From an uncultured Aquimarina sp. (lineage in GTDB: Bacteria; Bacteroidota; Bacteroidia; Flavobacteriales; Flavobacteriaceae): DNA of 64,000 nt. The notes under the pieces were generated by a model. That model made no database searches and had not been told where the DNA came from. It saw only the letters and a list, made by a program, of their open reading frames with translations. The translations under genes and the position numbers were made by a program. Every line of letters begins with the position of its first letter. Within the stretch, counting starts at the first letter, position 1. This document shows positions 43,482-52,285 of this stretch, in pieces. The stretch is taken from contig CANMTP010000001.1 in the NCBI GenBank assembly GCA_947500845.1, positions 558,001-622,000 on the forward strand. Direction: 5' to 3'.

Positions 43482-45590
43482 ATGATAAAGATAAAAATAG
43501 TATCGATTTTATTACTACTGGCAACTCAATTTACCTTCGCCCAAAAGAAAAGTAGAGCAGATCGTTTTTTTGAACAAGGCGATTACATTAATGCGGCCAC
43601 ACAATACGAAGAAGAGCTTAACCAAGAAGGATATACAAAACATATTTTAGAAAATATAACCACTTCATATTATAATACTTTTCAATTTAGAAAGGCTTAT
43701 CGTTACCTAAAGTATCTTACTTCAGGTAAGTTTTATAACCGGGACAAATCGTATAATAATAAGTATAACTATATGATGTATCAGGTACTTTCTGCATTAG
43801 GAGAGTATGAGAAGTCGGTGGATTTTTTGGAGTTGTATAATTTGAATAATTCAAATGAAGATTTTGATAAATCTGAAGCGATTGCAACCATCGAAGATTT
43901 TAAGCTTAAAGATGATGATTATAAGATTGCCGAGATGAGTTTTAACTCTGATGCGTCAGAATTTGGTGCTGTAAAAAGGGATAGTGCAATCTATTTCACA
44001 ACAGATAGGTTTCCACACGGTGTTTTAGATAGAAAATATAAATGGACACATCGACCATTTCTCGATATCTATAAAGTTAATGTCAATAAGGATAATAACC
44101 CTGTTTCAGATATAGAAACTATTTCAGAAGAAATCAATTCTAAACTTCATGAAGGTAATTTTTGTTTTACAAAGGATGGAAACACCATGTACCTTTCAAG
44201 AAGTAATTCAGAAAAAGGAAAAAAGAAATTTGATAGTATAAGGAATAATGCTATTCATCTTTATAAGGCAACCAAGGTTGATGGAATATGGTCAAAACCT
44301 GAAAAATTAGCCTTTAATGATGTAAATTATTCTGTTGAACACCCTTCTTTATCCAAAGACGAAACTAAGCTTTATTTTGCTTCAAACATGCCAGGTGGGT
44401 ATGGGGATTTTGATATTTATTATGTAGACGTAAACCTTGACGGTACTTACGGGAAACCGATAAATCTTGGTTCTGATATAAATACGAATAATAGAGAACA
44501 GTTTCCTTTCATTTCGGATGAAGGCCATTTATTCTTTTCTTCTAATGGACATTTGGGACTGGGGATGATGGATATTTTTGTTTCTGAATTGAGACGGGAA
44601 GAATTTACGCGTCCGATTAATCTTGGAGCGCCGATCAATTCAAGTTTTGACGACTTTTCATTTGCATATTACAACAAAACAGATGGTTTCTTCTCTTCGA
44701 ATCGTAAAAAGGGAGGAGACGATATCTTTTCATTTTCACAAATAGGAGAAATTTTCCCTAGAGCGTATAAGACCAGATTTGAAGTAAGGGATTTTGCAAG
44801 CGATGGTTACATTGCCAATTCAGATGTGATTCTATATGATAGTGATAATGAAATTCTATATGAAAGTCAATTAGATTCTATTGCCGGTTTTGATATCGAG
44901 ATATTTCCTGGGAAATATAATTTTAAAGCTTCTGCTGAAGGATATAAAACTAAAACCAAATCAGTTTTGGTAAAGGAAAAAGACGAAGCTGTCTACGTAA
45001 TTTATCTTGATAGAGATAAAAAGAAAGAAGATGTCGTAGTGTCGACTGAAAATTCTAAGGATCGTAATACCAATAGGGTAAGCGATAAGAATAGGAGAAC
45101 AGACGAAGTTAATATTACAAACATACATACAGAAACAAAGAAAAAGACACAGGAGGAAACCGTCAACACAAGACTTCGTGAAATTCTTCTTGCAGATAAG
45201 GAGGGGCCACCGGTAATAGAAAAAAACGGAAAACTTTATTTTAAAATGCCCCCTATTTATTTTGATTATGATAAATGGAACATTCGTTCTGATTCTAAGA
45301 AAGTTTTAGATGAGTTGGCGATCAAATTAGAAAAATATAAAACAGTTTATATAAAAATTAGTTCACATACCGATAGCAGAGGAACAGATTCATATAATCA
45401 GGTATTATCAGAAAAAAGGGCAGAATCTACGAGAAATTATCTGGCACTTGTTGGTTATGTGAATGCCCGAAGAATGACATTTATTGGGTTTGGTGAATCT
45501 CAACCGCTTATTAATTGTGATGACAAAGTTTGTACAGAAGAAGACCATCAGACGAATAGAAGAAGTGAGTTTGAGATTGTACAATTTTAG
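43482..45590 (+). CDS. OmpA-family protein with WD40-like repeats (PorE-like)
   Basis: A 702-residue protein. After a signal peptide (about 1-20) come TPR-like helices (20-130), PD40/WD40-like beta-propeller blades (about 185-420; LYFASNMPGGYGDFDIYYVD, LFFSSNGHLGLGMMDIFVSE), a carboxypeptidase-regulatory-like beta domain (430-515), and a C-terminal OmpA domain (about 585-702; FDYDKWNIRSDSKKVLDEL and SSHTDSRGTDSYNQVLSEKRA). This is the PorE architecture, an anchor of the T9SS trans-envelope complex or of T9SS cargo to peptidoglycan. It follows a PorP/SprF gene with no gap. Confidence 0.9.
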   Translation: MIKIKIVSILLLLATQFTFAQKKSRADRFFEQGDYINAATQYEEELNQEGYTKHILENITTSYYNTFQFRKAYRYLKYLTSGKFYNRDKSYNNKYNYMMYQVLSALGEYEKSVDFLELYNLNNSNEDFDKSEAIATIEDFKLKDDDYKIAEMSFNSDASEFGAVKRDSAIYFTTDRFPHGVLDRKYKWTHRPFLDIYKVNVNKDNNPVSDIETISEEINSKLHEGNFCFTKDGNTMYLSRSNSEKGKKKFDSIRNNAIHLYKATKVDGIWSKPEKLAFNDVNYSVEHPSLSKDETKLYFASNMPGGYGDFDIYYVDVNLDGTYGKPINLGSDINTNNREQFPFISDEGHLFFSSNGHLGLGMMDIFVSELRREEFTRPINLGAPINSSFDDFSFAYYNKTDGFFSSNRKKGGDDIFSFSQIGEIFPRAYKTRFEVRDFASDGYIANSDVILYDSDNEILYESQLDSIAGFDIEIFPGKYNFKASAEGYKTKTKSVLVKEKDEAVYVIYLDRDKKKEDVVVSTENSKDRNTNRVSDKNRRTDEVNITNIHTETKKKTQEETVNTRLREILLADKEGPPVIEKNGKLYFKMPPIYFDYDKWNIRSDSKKVLDELAIKLEKYKTVYIKISSHTDSRGTDSYNQVLSEKRAESTRNYLALVGYVNARRMTFIGFGESQPLINCDDKVCTEEDHQTNRRSEFEIVQF

Positions 45591-45630
45591 ACTTAAACGA
45601 TTTTATTTAATTAGTATAAAACTATTGAAA

Positions 45631-47031
45631 ATGAATATATTATATTTTAGAAACACACGATTATTAATAGCAATGATGTTTGTTACTATATCTATGTTTT
45701 TTGTCTCTTGTGATAAAGATGATGATGAAATGGAAGTTCCAAGCATAAAACCTGAAATCAGTATTACTACTTCGCTTAGCGAATTAAAGTTTGGATATTT
45801 TGAAGATGCAAAATCATTCTATATCAAAAACAATGGAAATATTTTGCTGGATTGGAAAATCAATAATTCTAATGAATACTTAACTATCACTCCAATTTCT
45901 AAAAGTTTGGAAGCAGGAGATTCAACTTTGGTGACAGTTAATCTTAATAGATCTAATCTAGATTCGCAGGTGTATGTTACTCAGTTTAGTGTTGAAAATG
46001 ATAATCTACAGGATATTATTATTTCAACAGTTGTTAATCATTACGAAGAGGAAAAATGGCTTCTTGATGGTAGAATAATTGATTCCGAGTTTGATAAGAA
46101 TAATGACTTAATAATAGCAGTAAGCGAATCTCCAGATGAAATAAGAAAGTACGATCCTGTTACTAAATCTGTAGAATCATTAAAATTAAACTTGCCACCT
46201 ACTAGTGTTTCAGTAAGTAAAGATGGAAATTTTGCAGCAGTAGGGCATAATGGTAGTTTCTCATATGTAAATTTATCTACAATGAAATTAGATACGTACT
46301 ACCCAGTCACTGCGAATGTATTCGATATAGTTCTTGCTCCAAATAATTGGGTATATGTATTTCCTAAAGAAGATCAATGGGAGAGAATAAGATGTATTGA
46401 ATTGTCTACTGGTGTTGAAACTTCTCATAGCGGGTATTCGATTTTCGACAGTACAAAAGCAAAACTTCACCCTTCTGGAAGCTATATCTATGGGGCTAAT
46501 AACGGTTTGTTTCCCTCTGACTTTGAGAAATATGATATTACCGATGGAACAGCAACATACATGTATGATTCTCCATATCATGGCGATTATGATTTTGATG
46601 GTGATATTTGGGTTAGCGAAGATGGAAGTCGATTATTTGCAAAAAGTAGAAGAGTATTTAATTCTTACAATGATAAGTCTAATGATATGACATACAACGG
46701 AGAATTAGTAGGAGAAGGCAAGGTTATGACTTTAGACCATAGCTCAAAAGCAGGAAGGGTTTATGCTATATTTTCAACGAGTGAATTCGATAACATATCA
46801 CCTACTAATGAGGTTAGAAAATATAATAGTGAATTCTTAGCTTTTCAAGGTGTTATCAAACTTCCTGAATTTTTAATTCCAGACGGGCAAGGCGATGGAA
46901 CTATTTATGATTCTAAAGGGTATTTTGGTTTTTTTAATGCATTAGGGACCAAGTATTATGTCTTAGTAAAAATTCAAGAAGGTTCTGGAGCTGAGAAGGA
47001 ATGGGCAATAGCTACTATAGATGTTGACTAA
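45631..47031 (+). CDS. Lipoprotein with N-terminal BACON-like and C-terminal propeller regions
   Basis: A 466-residue lipoprotein: the signal LLIAMMFVTISMFFVSC gives a lipobox Cys followed by DKDDDE, the acidic export signal of Bacteroidota surface lipoproteins. Residues about 40-130 form a beta-sandwich resembling BACON domains (NNGNILLDWKINNSNEYLTI). Residues about 140-460 look like a YVTN/YncE-type propeller with repeated strands (SVSKDGNFAAVGHNG, IRKYDPVTKSVESL). No enzyme motif is recognised. The ORF extends upstream to 45484 over the preceding gene, so the ATG at 45631 is used. Likely surface binding or adhesion. Confidence 0.75.
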   Translation: MNILYFRNTRLLIAMMFVTISMFFVSCDKDDDEMEVPSIKPEISITTSLSELKFGYFEDAKSFYIKNNGNILLDWKINNSNEYLTITPISKSLEAGDSTLVTVNLNRSNLDSQVYVTQFSVENDNLQDIIISTVVNHYEEEKWLLDGRIIDSEFDKNNDLIIAVSESPDEIRKYDPVTKSVESLKLNLPPTSVSVSKDGNFAAVGHNGSFSYVNLSTMKLDTYYPVTANVFDIVLAPNNWVYVFPKEDQWERIRCIELSTGVETSHSGYSIFDSTKAKLHPSGSYIYGANNGLFPSDFEKYDITDGTATYMYDSPYHGDYDFDGDIWVSEDGSRLFAKSRRVFNSYNDKSNDMTYNGELVGEGKVMTLDHSSKAGRVYAIFSTSEFDNISPTNEVRKYNSEFLAFQGVIKLPEFLIPDGQGDGTIYDSKGYFGFFNALGTKYYVLVKIQEGSGAEKEWAIATIDVD

Positions 47032-47130
47032 ACTCTGACATTTTATTGTACTTTTTGAAGTTTTTATTAGTACTCATTTGCAGCATAATCGAAACGATAT
47101 ACTACATTATGTAACTCACTGGCTAAATTG

Positions 47131-47161
47131 TTGCTTTCTAAGAATTTAAATTGTACTTTTG
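47131..47161 (+). promoter_or_regulatory. rpsA: rpsA promoter: TTG - 20 bp - TACTTTTG
   Basis: TTG at 47131-47133 and TACTTTTG at 47154-47161, separated by 20 bases, match the Bacteroidota -33/-7 pair well. The leader that follows is about 110 bases, has AAGGGAGG at 47192-47199 and a 21-codon ORF (47188-47253, MKGRYNKLILTLLYNFRVDSQ) whose status is unknown. Confidence 0.75.
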
Positions 47162-47279
47162 CACTCCTTTTTAGCGAATAAGAGAATATGAAAGGGAGGT
47201 ATAATAAATTAATTTTAACGCTTCTGTATAATTTTCGCGTTGATTCTCAATAATATATAGAATACAAATTTTATCTTCA

Positions 47280-49106
47280 ATGTCTGAAGAAACAAAAAAC
47301 ACAGACGTTCAGGAAGTGGAAACTAAGAAAGCAGCTCCAGCTGTATCTCCACAACAAGAAAATCCTGAGCAATTTTTAAAAGAATTTAACTGGCACAACT
47401 ACGAAGAGGGGATTGATCCTATTGCTGACTCAAAGCTTGAAGAATTTGAGAAATTAGTAGCAGAAAACTTTGTAGATACTTTAAATGACGAAGTAGTTGA
47501 TGGTACTGTAATCAATATTACAGATCGTGACGCTATTATCGACATTAATGCTAAAAGTGAAGGCGTTATTTCGTTAAACGAATTTCGTTATAACCCGGAT
47601 CTTAAAGTTGGTGATAAAGTAGAAGTATTAATTGATGTACGTGAAGATGCTACAGGTCAATTAATTTTATCTCACCGTAAAGCTCGTGTAATCAAAGCAT
47701 GGGACAGAGTAAATGCAGCACATGATACTGGTGAAATCGTAAATGGTTTTGTAAAATGTAGAACCAAAGGAGGTATGATCGTTGATGTATTTGGTATCGA
47801 GGCATTTTTACCTGGTTCACAGATCGATGTGAAGCCTATTCGTGATTATGATGCTTATGTTGGAAAAACAATGGAATTTAAAGTGGTAAAAATTAACCAC
47901 GAATTCAAAAATGTTGTGGTTTCTCATAAAGCACTTATCGAGGCAGATATCGAAGAGCAGAAAAAAGAAATTATTGGTCAATTAGAAAAAGGTCAAGTAT
48001 TAGAAGGTACTGTTAAAAACATAACTTCTTATGGTGTATTTGTTGATCTTGGAGGAGTTGACGGACTTGTTCATATTACAGATCTTTCGTGGTCAAGAAT
48101 TAACCATCCAAATGAGATTGTTGAGCTTGATCAGAAGTTGAATGTTGTAATCTTAGACTTTGATGAGGCTAAAACACGTATTCAATTAGGTCTTAAACAA
48201 TTAAAGCCACACCCATGGGAGGCTCTTGACAAAGAACTTAAAGTAGGTGATAAGGTAAAAGGTAAGGTTGTTGTAATTGCAGATTACGGTGCTTTTATCG
48301 AGGTTGAAGAAGGCGTAGAAGGATTAATCCACGTTTCAGAAATGTCTTGGTCTACACACTTGCGTTCTGCACAAGACTTCGTAAAAGTAGGAGATCAGGT
48401 AGAAGCTGTAATTCTTACTCTTGATAGAGAAGAACGTAAAATGTCTCTAGGGATCAAGCAATTAACACCAGACCCATGGACAGATATTACTTCTAAGTAT
48501 CCTGTAGGTTCAAAACACAGTGGTATTGTACGTAATTTTACAAACTTTGGTGTATTCGTTGAGTTAGAAGAAGGAATTGATGGATTGATTTATATCTCGG
48601 ATCTTTCTTGGACCAAGAAAATCAAACACCCATCAGACTTTACCAACGTTGGCGATACATTAGATGTTGTTGTTCTTGAACTTGATGTGGAAGGACGTAA
48701 ACTAAGTTTGGGTCATAAGCAAACCGAGGACAATCCTTGGGATAAATATGAAACTGAATTTGGAGTAGGAACCAAGCATACTGCAAAAATTGCAGATATT
48801 GTTGATAAAGGTGCTACTATCGAGTTCAATGATGATATTGTTGCTTTTGTACCGTCTCGTCATTTAGAGAAAGAAGATGGAAGTAAAATAAATAAAGGAG
48901 AAGAAGCAGAATTCCAGATCATTGAGTTCAGTAAAGAATTCAAAAGGGTAGTTGCCTCTCATACCGCTTTATTTAGAGCAGAAGAAGCTAAGATCGTAAA
49001 ACAAGCTGCTAAGAAGGCTGCTACAAGTTCAGCAGAGAAAACAACGCTTGGTGATATCGATGCATTAGCAGATCTTAAAGCTAAAATGGAAAAAGGAGGG
49101 AAGTAA
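47280..49106 (+). CDS. rpsA: 30S ribosomal protein S1
   Basis: A 608-residue protein with six S1 RNA-binding domains, visible as successive VDGTVINITDRDAIIDI, GQVLEGTVKNITSYGVFVDLG, GDKVKGKVVVIADYGAFIEV and GSKHSGIVRNFTNFGVFVEL blocks. S1 recruits mRNA to the 30S subunit, which matters in a phylum where Shine-Dalgarno pairing is rare. The N-terminal 45 residues are Glu-rich (ETKNTDVQEVETKK). It has a strong promoter and terminator, so it is monocistronic. Confidence 0.97.
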   Translation: MSEETKNTDVQEVETKKAAPAVSPQQENPEQFLKEFNWHNYEEGIDPIADSKLEEFEKLVAENFVDTLNDEVVDGTVINITDRDAIIDINAKSEGVISLNEFRYNPDLKVGDKVEVLIDVREDATGQLILSHRKARVIKAWDRVNAAHDTGEIVNGFVKCRTKGGMIVDVFGIEAFLPGSQIDVKPIRDYDAYVGKTMEFKVVKINHEFKNVVVSHKALIEADIEEQKKEIIGQLEKGQVLEGTVKNITSYGVFVDLGGVDGLVHITDLSWSRINHPNEIVELDQKLNVVILDFDEAKTRIQLGLKQLKPHPWEALDKELKVGDKVKGKVVVIADYGAFIEVEEGVEGLIHVSEMSWSTHLRSAQDFVKVGDQVEAVILTLDREERKMSLGIKQLTPDPWTDITSKYPVGSKHSGIVRNFTNFGVFVELEEGIDGLIYISDLSWTKKIKHPSDFTNVGDTLDVVVLELDVEGRKLSLGHKQTEDNPWDKYETEFGVGTKHTAKIADIVDKGATIEFNDDIVAFVPSRHLEKEDGSKINKGEEAEFQIIEFSKEFKRVVASHTALFRAEEAKIVKQAAKKAATSSAEKTTLGDIDALADLKAKMEKGGK

Positions 49107-49133
49107 TTATAATTCTCAAACTTCTAAAATAGT

Positions 49134-49166
49134 AAAAGACCGTTCAAAAAGAACGGTCTTTTTTTT
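49134..49166 (+). terminator. Intrinsic terminator after rpsA
   Basis: AAAAGACCGTTC (49134-49145) and GAACGGTCTTTT (49151-49162) form a 12-bp stem with an AAAAA loop, followed by more T residues. Confidence 0.93.
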
Positions 49167-49248
49167 GTTTTTGACACCAAGATTTTATCATTTATGTAAT
49201 CTCAAAAACTTATAAACGACAACTACAGTAAAAATTCTAATTTTTCAT

Positions 49249-49276
49249 TACTTTTGTACACCAAATATCCATTTGG
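49249..49276 (+). promoter_or_regulatory. pyrR: pyrR promoter -7 box and adjacent hairpin
   Basis: TACTTTTG at 49249-49256 fits TAnnTTTG. Directly after it, CCAAAT-ATCC-ATTTGG (49261-49276) is a perfect 6-bp inverted repeat that would sit at the 5' end of the mRNA, 5 bases before the ATG at 49282. It could be an operator or an mRNA hairpin. Confidence 0.45.
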
Positions 49277-49281
49277 AGATT

Positions 49282-49821
49282 ATGAGTCAAAAATTACTAC
49301 TTAGTGCAAAAGAGATAGATATTATTCTGCACCGTTTGGCTTGTCAATTAATAGAAAATCATACTCATTTTAAAGATACGGTCCTTATCGGTATTCAGCC
49401 AAGAGGTACATTTCTTGCAGATCGAATAAAGCAAATTTTAGTAGATGACTATCAGCTAGAAAATGTAAAGCTTGGTTATTTAGACATCACTTTTTACAGG
49501 GATGATTTTAGAAGAGGAGAGAAGCCACTAGAGGCTAATACCACCCATATAGATTTTGCAGTAGAGGATAAAAGAATTGTCTTTATCGATGATGTATTGT
49601 ATACAGGGCGTAGTATTAGAGCGGCGTTAACAGCTGTACAGTCTTTTGGCAGACCACAGGAGATTGAATTGTTAACGTTAATTGATAGAAGATTTAGTAG
49701 GCATTTACCTATACAGCCTAATTATAGAGGACGACAGGTTGATGCCATAAATCAAGAAAAAGTTAAGGTACTTTGGATTGAAAACGAAGGGGAGGATGCG
49801 GTATATTTAGTAAATAAATAG
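49282..49821 (+). CDS. pyrR: Bifunctional PyrR: pyr operon regulator / uracil phosphoribosyltransferase
   Basis: A 179-residue type I phosphoribosyltransferase with the PRPP motif RIVFIDDVLYTGRSIRAAL. IGIQPRGTFLADRI and ELLTLIDRRFSRHLPIQPN are diagnostic for PyrR over other PRTases. The in-frame TTG at 49273 is not needed. PyrR proteins bind UMP and, in Gram-positives, pyr mRNA; I see no PyrR-type anti-antiterminator here, so regulation may differ. pyrB follows after 49 bases. Confidence 0.93.
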   Translation: MSQKLLLSAKEIDIILHRLACQLIENHTHFKDTVLIGIQPRGTFLADRIKQILVDDYQLENVKLGYLDITFYRDDFRRGEKPLEANTTHIDFAVEDKRIVFIDDVLYTGRSIRAALTAVQSFGRPQEIELLTLIDRRFSRHLPIQPNYRGRQVDAINQEKVKVLWIENEGEDAVYLVNK

Positions 49822-49870
49822 ATGCCTGATATTTTAGATTTATATAAGATTGTAATTTGAAAATTAAGAG

Positions 49871-50800
49871 ATGAGCGAACTAAGTGTAAATCACTTACTG
49901 GGAATAAAATATCTTAATAAAAAAGATATTGATTTAATCTTTGAAACTGCAGATCATTTCAAAGAAGTAATTAATAGGCCCATAAAGAAAGTTCCTTCAC
50001 TTAGAGATATAACCATCGCTAATCTCTTTTTCGAAAATAGCACACGAACCAGATTGTCTTTTGAGCTGGCTGAAAAAAGACTTTCAGCAGATATTATTAA
50101 TTTTTCGGCAGCATCATCTTCAGTTAAAAAAGGAGAGACTCTTATAGATACAGTTAATAATATCCTATCCATGAAGGTAGATATGGTGGTTATGAGACAT
50201 CCAAATCCCGGGGCAGGAGTTTTTCTTGCTAAGCACGTAGAAGCTAGTATAGTAAATGCAGGAGATGGAGCACATGAACATCCTACGCAGGCACTTTTGG
50301 ATTCGTATTCAATACGAGAAAGACTAGGTGAGGTGGCTGGAAAGAAAGTAGTCATCGTTGGGGATATTTTGCATTCAAGAGTTGCGCTTTCAAATATATT
50401 TGCACTAAAGTTACAAGGAGCAGAAGTAAAAGTTTGCGGACCTAAAACTTTAATCCCAAAATATATTGAAAAGCTTGATGTTCAAGTAGAAACAGATTTG
50501 AGAAAAGCCCTCAATTGGTGCGATATCGCAAATATGTTACGTATTCAAAATGAAAGGATGGAAATAAGTTATTTTCCTTCGACAAGAGAATATACTCAAC
50601 AATTTGGGGTAAATAAAAAAATATTGGATAGTCTGGATAAGGAAGTTATAATTATGCACCCAGGACCCATCAATCGTGGAGTAGAAATTACGAGTGATGT
50701 TGCTGATTCTAATCATGCCATTATATTAGATCAGGTACAAAATGGAGTTGCAGTGAGAATGGCAGTTATATATCTTTTAGCTTCAAAAATTAAACGATAA
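49871..50800 (+). CDS. pyrB: Aspartate carbamoyltransferase, catalytic subunit
   Basis: A 309-residue enzyme of pyrimidine synthesis. The carbamoyl-phosphate motif ENSTRTRLSFE, the MRHPNPGAG loop, HEHPTQALLDSYSIRE and HPGPINRGVEI are all present. No pyrI regulatory subunit is adjacent. The start ATG is 14 bases after in-frame A-rich sequence. Confidence 0.97.
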   Translation: MSELSVNHLLGIKYLNKKDIDLIFETADHFKEVINRPIKKVPSLRDITIANLFFENSTRTRLSFELAEKRLSADIINFSAASSSVKKGETLIDTVNNILSMKVDMVVMRHPNPGAGVFLAKHVEASIVNAGDGAHEHPTQALLDSYSIRERLGEVAGKKVVIVGDILHSRVALSNIFALKLQGAEVKVCGPKTLIPKYIEKLDVQVETDLRKALNWCDIANMLRIQNERMEISYFPSTREYTQQFGVNKKILDSLDKEVIIMHPGPINRGVEITSDVADSNHAIILDQVQNGVAVRMAVIYLLASKIKR

Positions 50801-50804
50801 GCTT

Positions 50805-51140
50805 ATGATTTTTAATAAAGAAGGTTCTACGACTATAATTACACAAGAAAAAACAACAATTGTCAAATTTGTAAAAGGCATAGAAGACAAGTATGAAACA
50901 CTTAAAAACGATAATATTATCATCAATCTCTTTTCGTTAAAGAAAATTTCTGCCGATGATATTAATGAGTTCTTAAGAATTTCTAATACTCATAAGGCAT
51001 CCAGGCGCTCTTTTGTTATTGTAACCGATAAAGTGTCTTACGACGATGTTCCAGAGGAAATATCTATCGTTCCAACTTTACAAGAAGCCTACGACTTAGT
51101 AGAGATGGAAGAAATTGAAAGGGATCTGGATTTTGAATAA
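50805..51140 (+). CDS. Small STAS-like protein upstream of ribonuclease Z
   Basis: A 111-residue protein. MIFNKEGSTTIITQEKTT begins a beta-strand-rich domain, KNDNIIINLFSLKKISADDINEFLRIS and FVIVTDKVSYDDVPEEISIVPTLQEA follow; the pattern is STAS-like (anti-sigma-antagonist fold) without the conserved phosphorylation Ser. It is 4 bases after pyrB and upstream of rnz, a conserved flavobacterial position, and is often misnamed ribonuclease Z. Function unknown. An acidic C-terminal tail (EMEEIERDLDFE) is notable. Confidence 0.6.
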   Translation: MIFNKEGSTTIITQEKTTIVKFVKGIEDKYETLKNDNIIINLFSLKKISADDINEFLRISNTHKASRRSFVIVTDKVSYDDVPEEISIVPTLQEAYDLVEMEEIERDLDFE

Positions 51141-51342
51141 GAGGATTTCCTCCTGATCTCGTGTGTTATTTTCATTATCAAAATATGTGTTGTACTATAG
51201 TCCACTGATACGAAGAACTATCTATGCTTAATATAGGTAGCACTACATTTTGGTTCTTATGGCGGTTATTGTTTGTAATAGATTGATTTATAAATAAGAT
51301 TAAGTTATATTCACATCCAGTAAACTAAGAGGAAGCATAATT

Positions 51343-52248
51343 TTGAAACTTACAATCCTAGGCTGTTATTCGGCAACCCCAAGAACATTTACGAATCCTA
51401 CTTCTCAGGTTTTAGAAATTAACAACCATATTTTTCTTATAGATTGCGGAGAAGGAACACAAGTAGAACTAAGGCGTAATAGAATTAAGTTTTCTAGAAT
51501 AAAACACATTTTTATTTCTCATTTGCATGGAGATCATTTTTTTGGCTTAGTGGGATTAATATCTACTTTTAGGTTGTTGACCAGAGATACGCCACTTCAT
51601 ATTTATGGCCCTAAAGGGATAAAAGAAATAATTACGTTACAACTAAAACTTTCTAATTCCTGGACTGATTATCCTTTGCATTTTCATGAACTTATAAGTA
51701 AAGATTCTGTAGTTGTTTTTGAAGATGAAAAGATAAAAGTGAGTACAATACCATTACAACATCGAGTATATTGCAACGGATTTTTATTTCAAGAAAAACC
51801 AGGAGATAGAAAACTGTTAATGAGCAAAGTCCTTAATTATGATATTGATGTAGCGTATTATCGATCTATTAAAAAAGGAAATGATGTTATTTTGGATGAT
51901 GGGACTGTGATTGCAAATGAAGAATTAACTGACGATCCAAAACCAGTAAAAAGCTATGCATTTTGTAGCGATACCAAGTATGACGAAAATAAAATTCCGC
52001 TAATTAAAGGTGTAACTGTGTTATATCATGAATCTACCTTTCTTGAAAGTCATCAGCACCTATGCGCAACTACAGGACATAGTTCTGCTAAAGATGCCGC
52101 CACTATAGCAAAGAAAGCAGAAGTTGGAACCCTTGTTTTGGGACATTATTCAACGCGCTACAATGACATAGAGCTATTTAAAGAAGAGGCGAAGACAATT
52201 TTTAAAAATGTTGAAATTGCTGATGACGGCAAAGTATTTGATTTTTAA
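51343..52248 (+). CDS. rnz: Ribonuclease Z
   Basis: A 301-residue metallo-beta-lactamase-fold endonuclease that trims tRNA 3' ends. The metal site SHLHGDHFFGLVG (HxHxDH) is clear, with ATTGHSSAKDAATIAKKA and LGHYSTRYND supplying further ligands. The start is TTG at 51343 (MKLTILGCYSATP). It is about 200 bases after the STAS-like gene. Confidence 0.96.
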   Translation: MKLTILGCYSATPRTFTNPTSQVLEINNHIFLIDCGEGTQVELRRNRIKFSRIKHIFISHLHGDHFFGLVGLISTFRLLTRDTPLHIYGPKGIKEIITLQLKLSNSWTDYPLHFHELISKDSVVVFEDEKIKVSTIPLQHRVYCNGFLFQEKPGDRKLLMSKVLNYDIDVAYYRSIKKGNDVILDDGTVIANEELTDDPKPVKSYAFCSDTKYDENKIPLIKGVTVLYHESTFLESHQHLCATTGHSSAKDAATIAKKAEVGTLVLGHYSTRYNDIELFKEEAKTIFKNVEIADDGKVFDF

Positions 52249-52285
52249 ACTATAAAATAGATAAATTTGAATAATAGTTATTGTC

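Noticed and set aside
45484..45630. Extension of the lipoprotein ORF into the PorE-like gene
   Set aside because: The region is the coding end of the OmpA domain in another frame, and the lipoprotein signal begins at 45631.
51141..51152. GAGGATTTCCTC palindrome after the STAS-like gene as a terminator
   Set aside because: The stem is only five base pairs and is not followed by a T-run.
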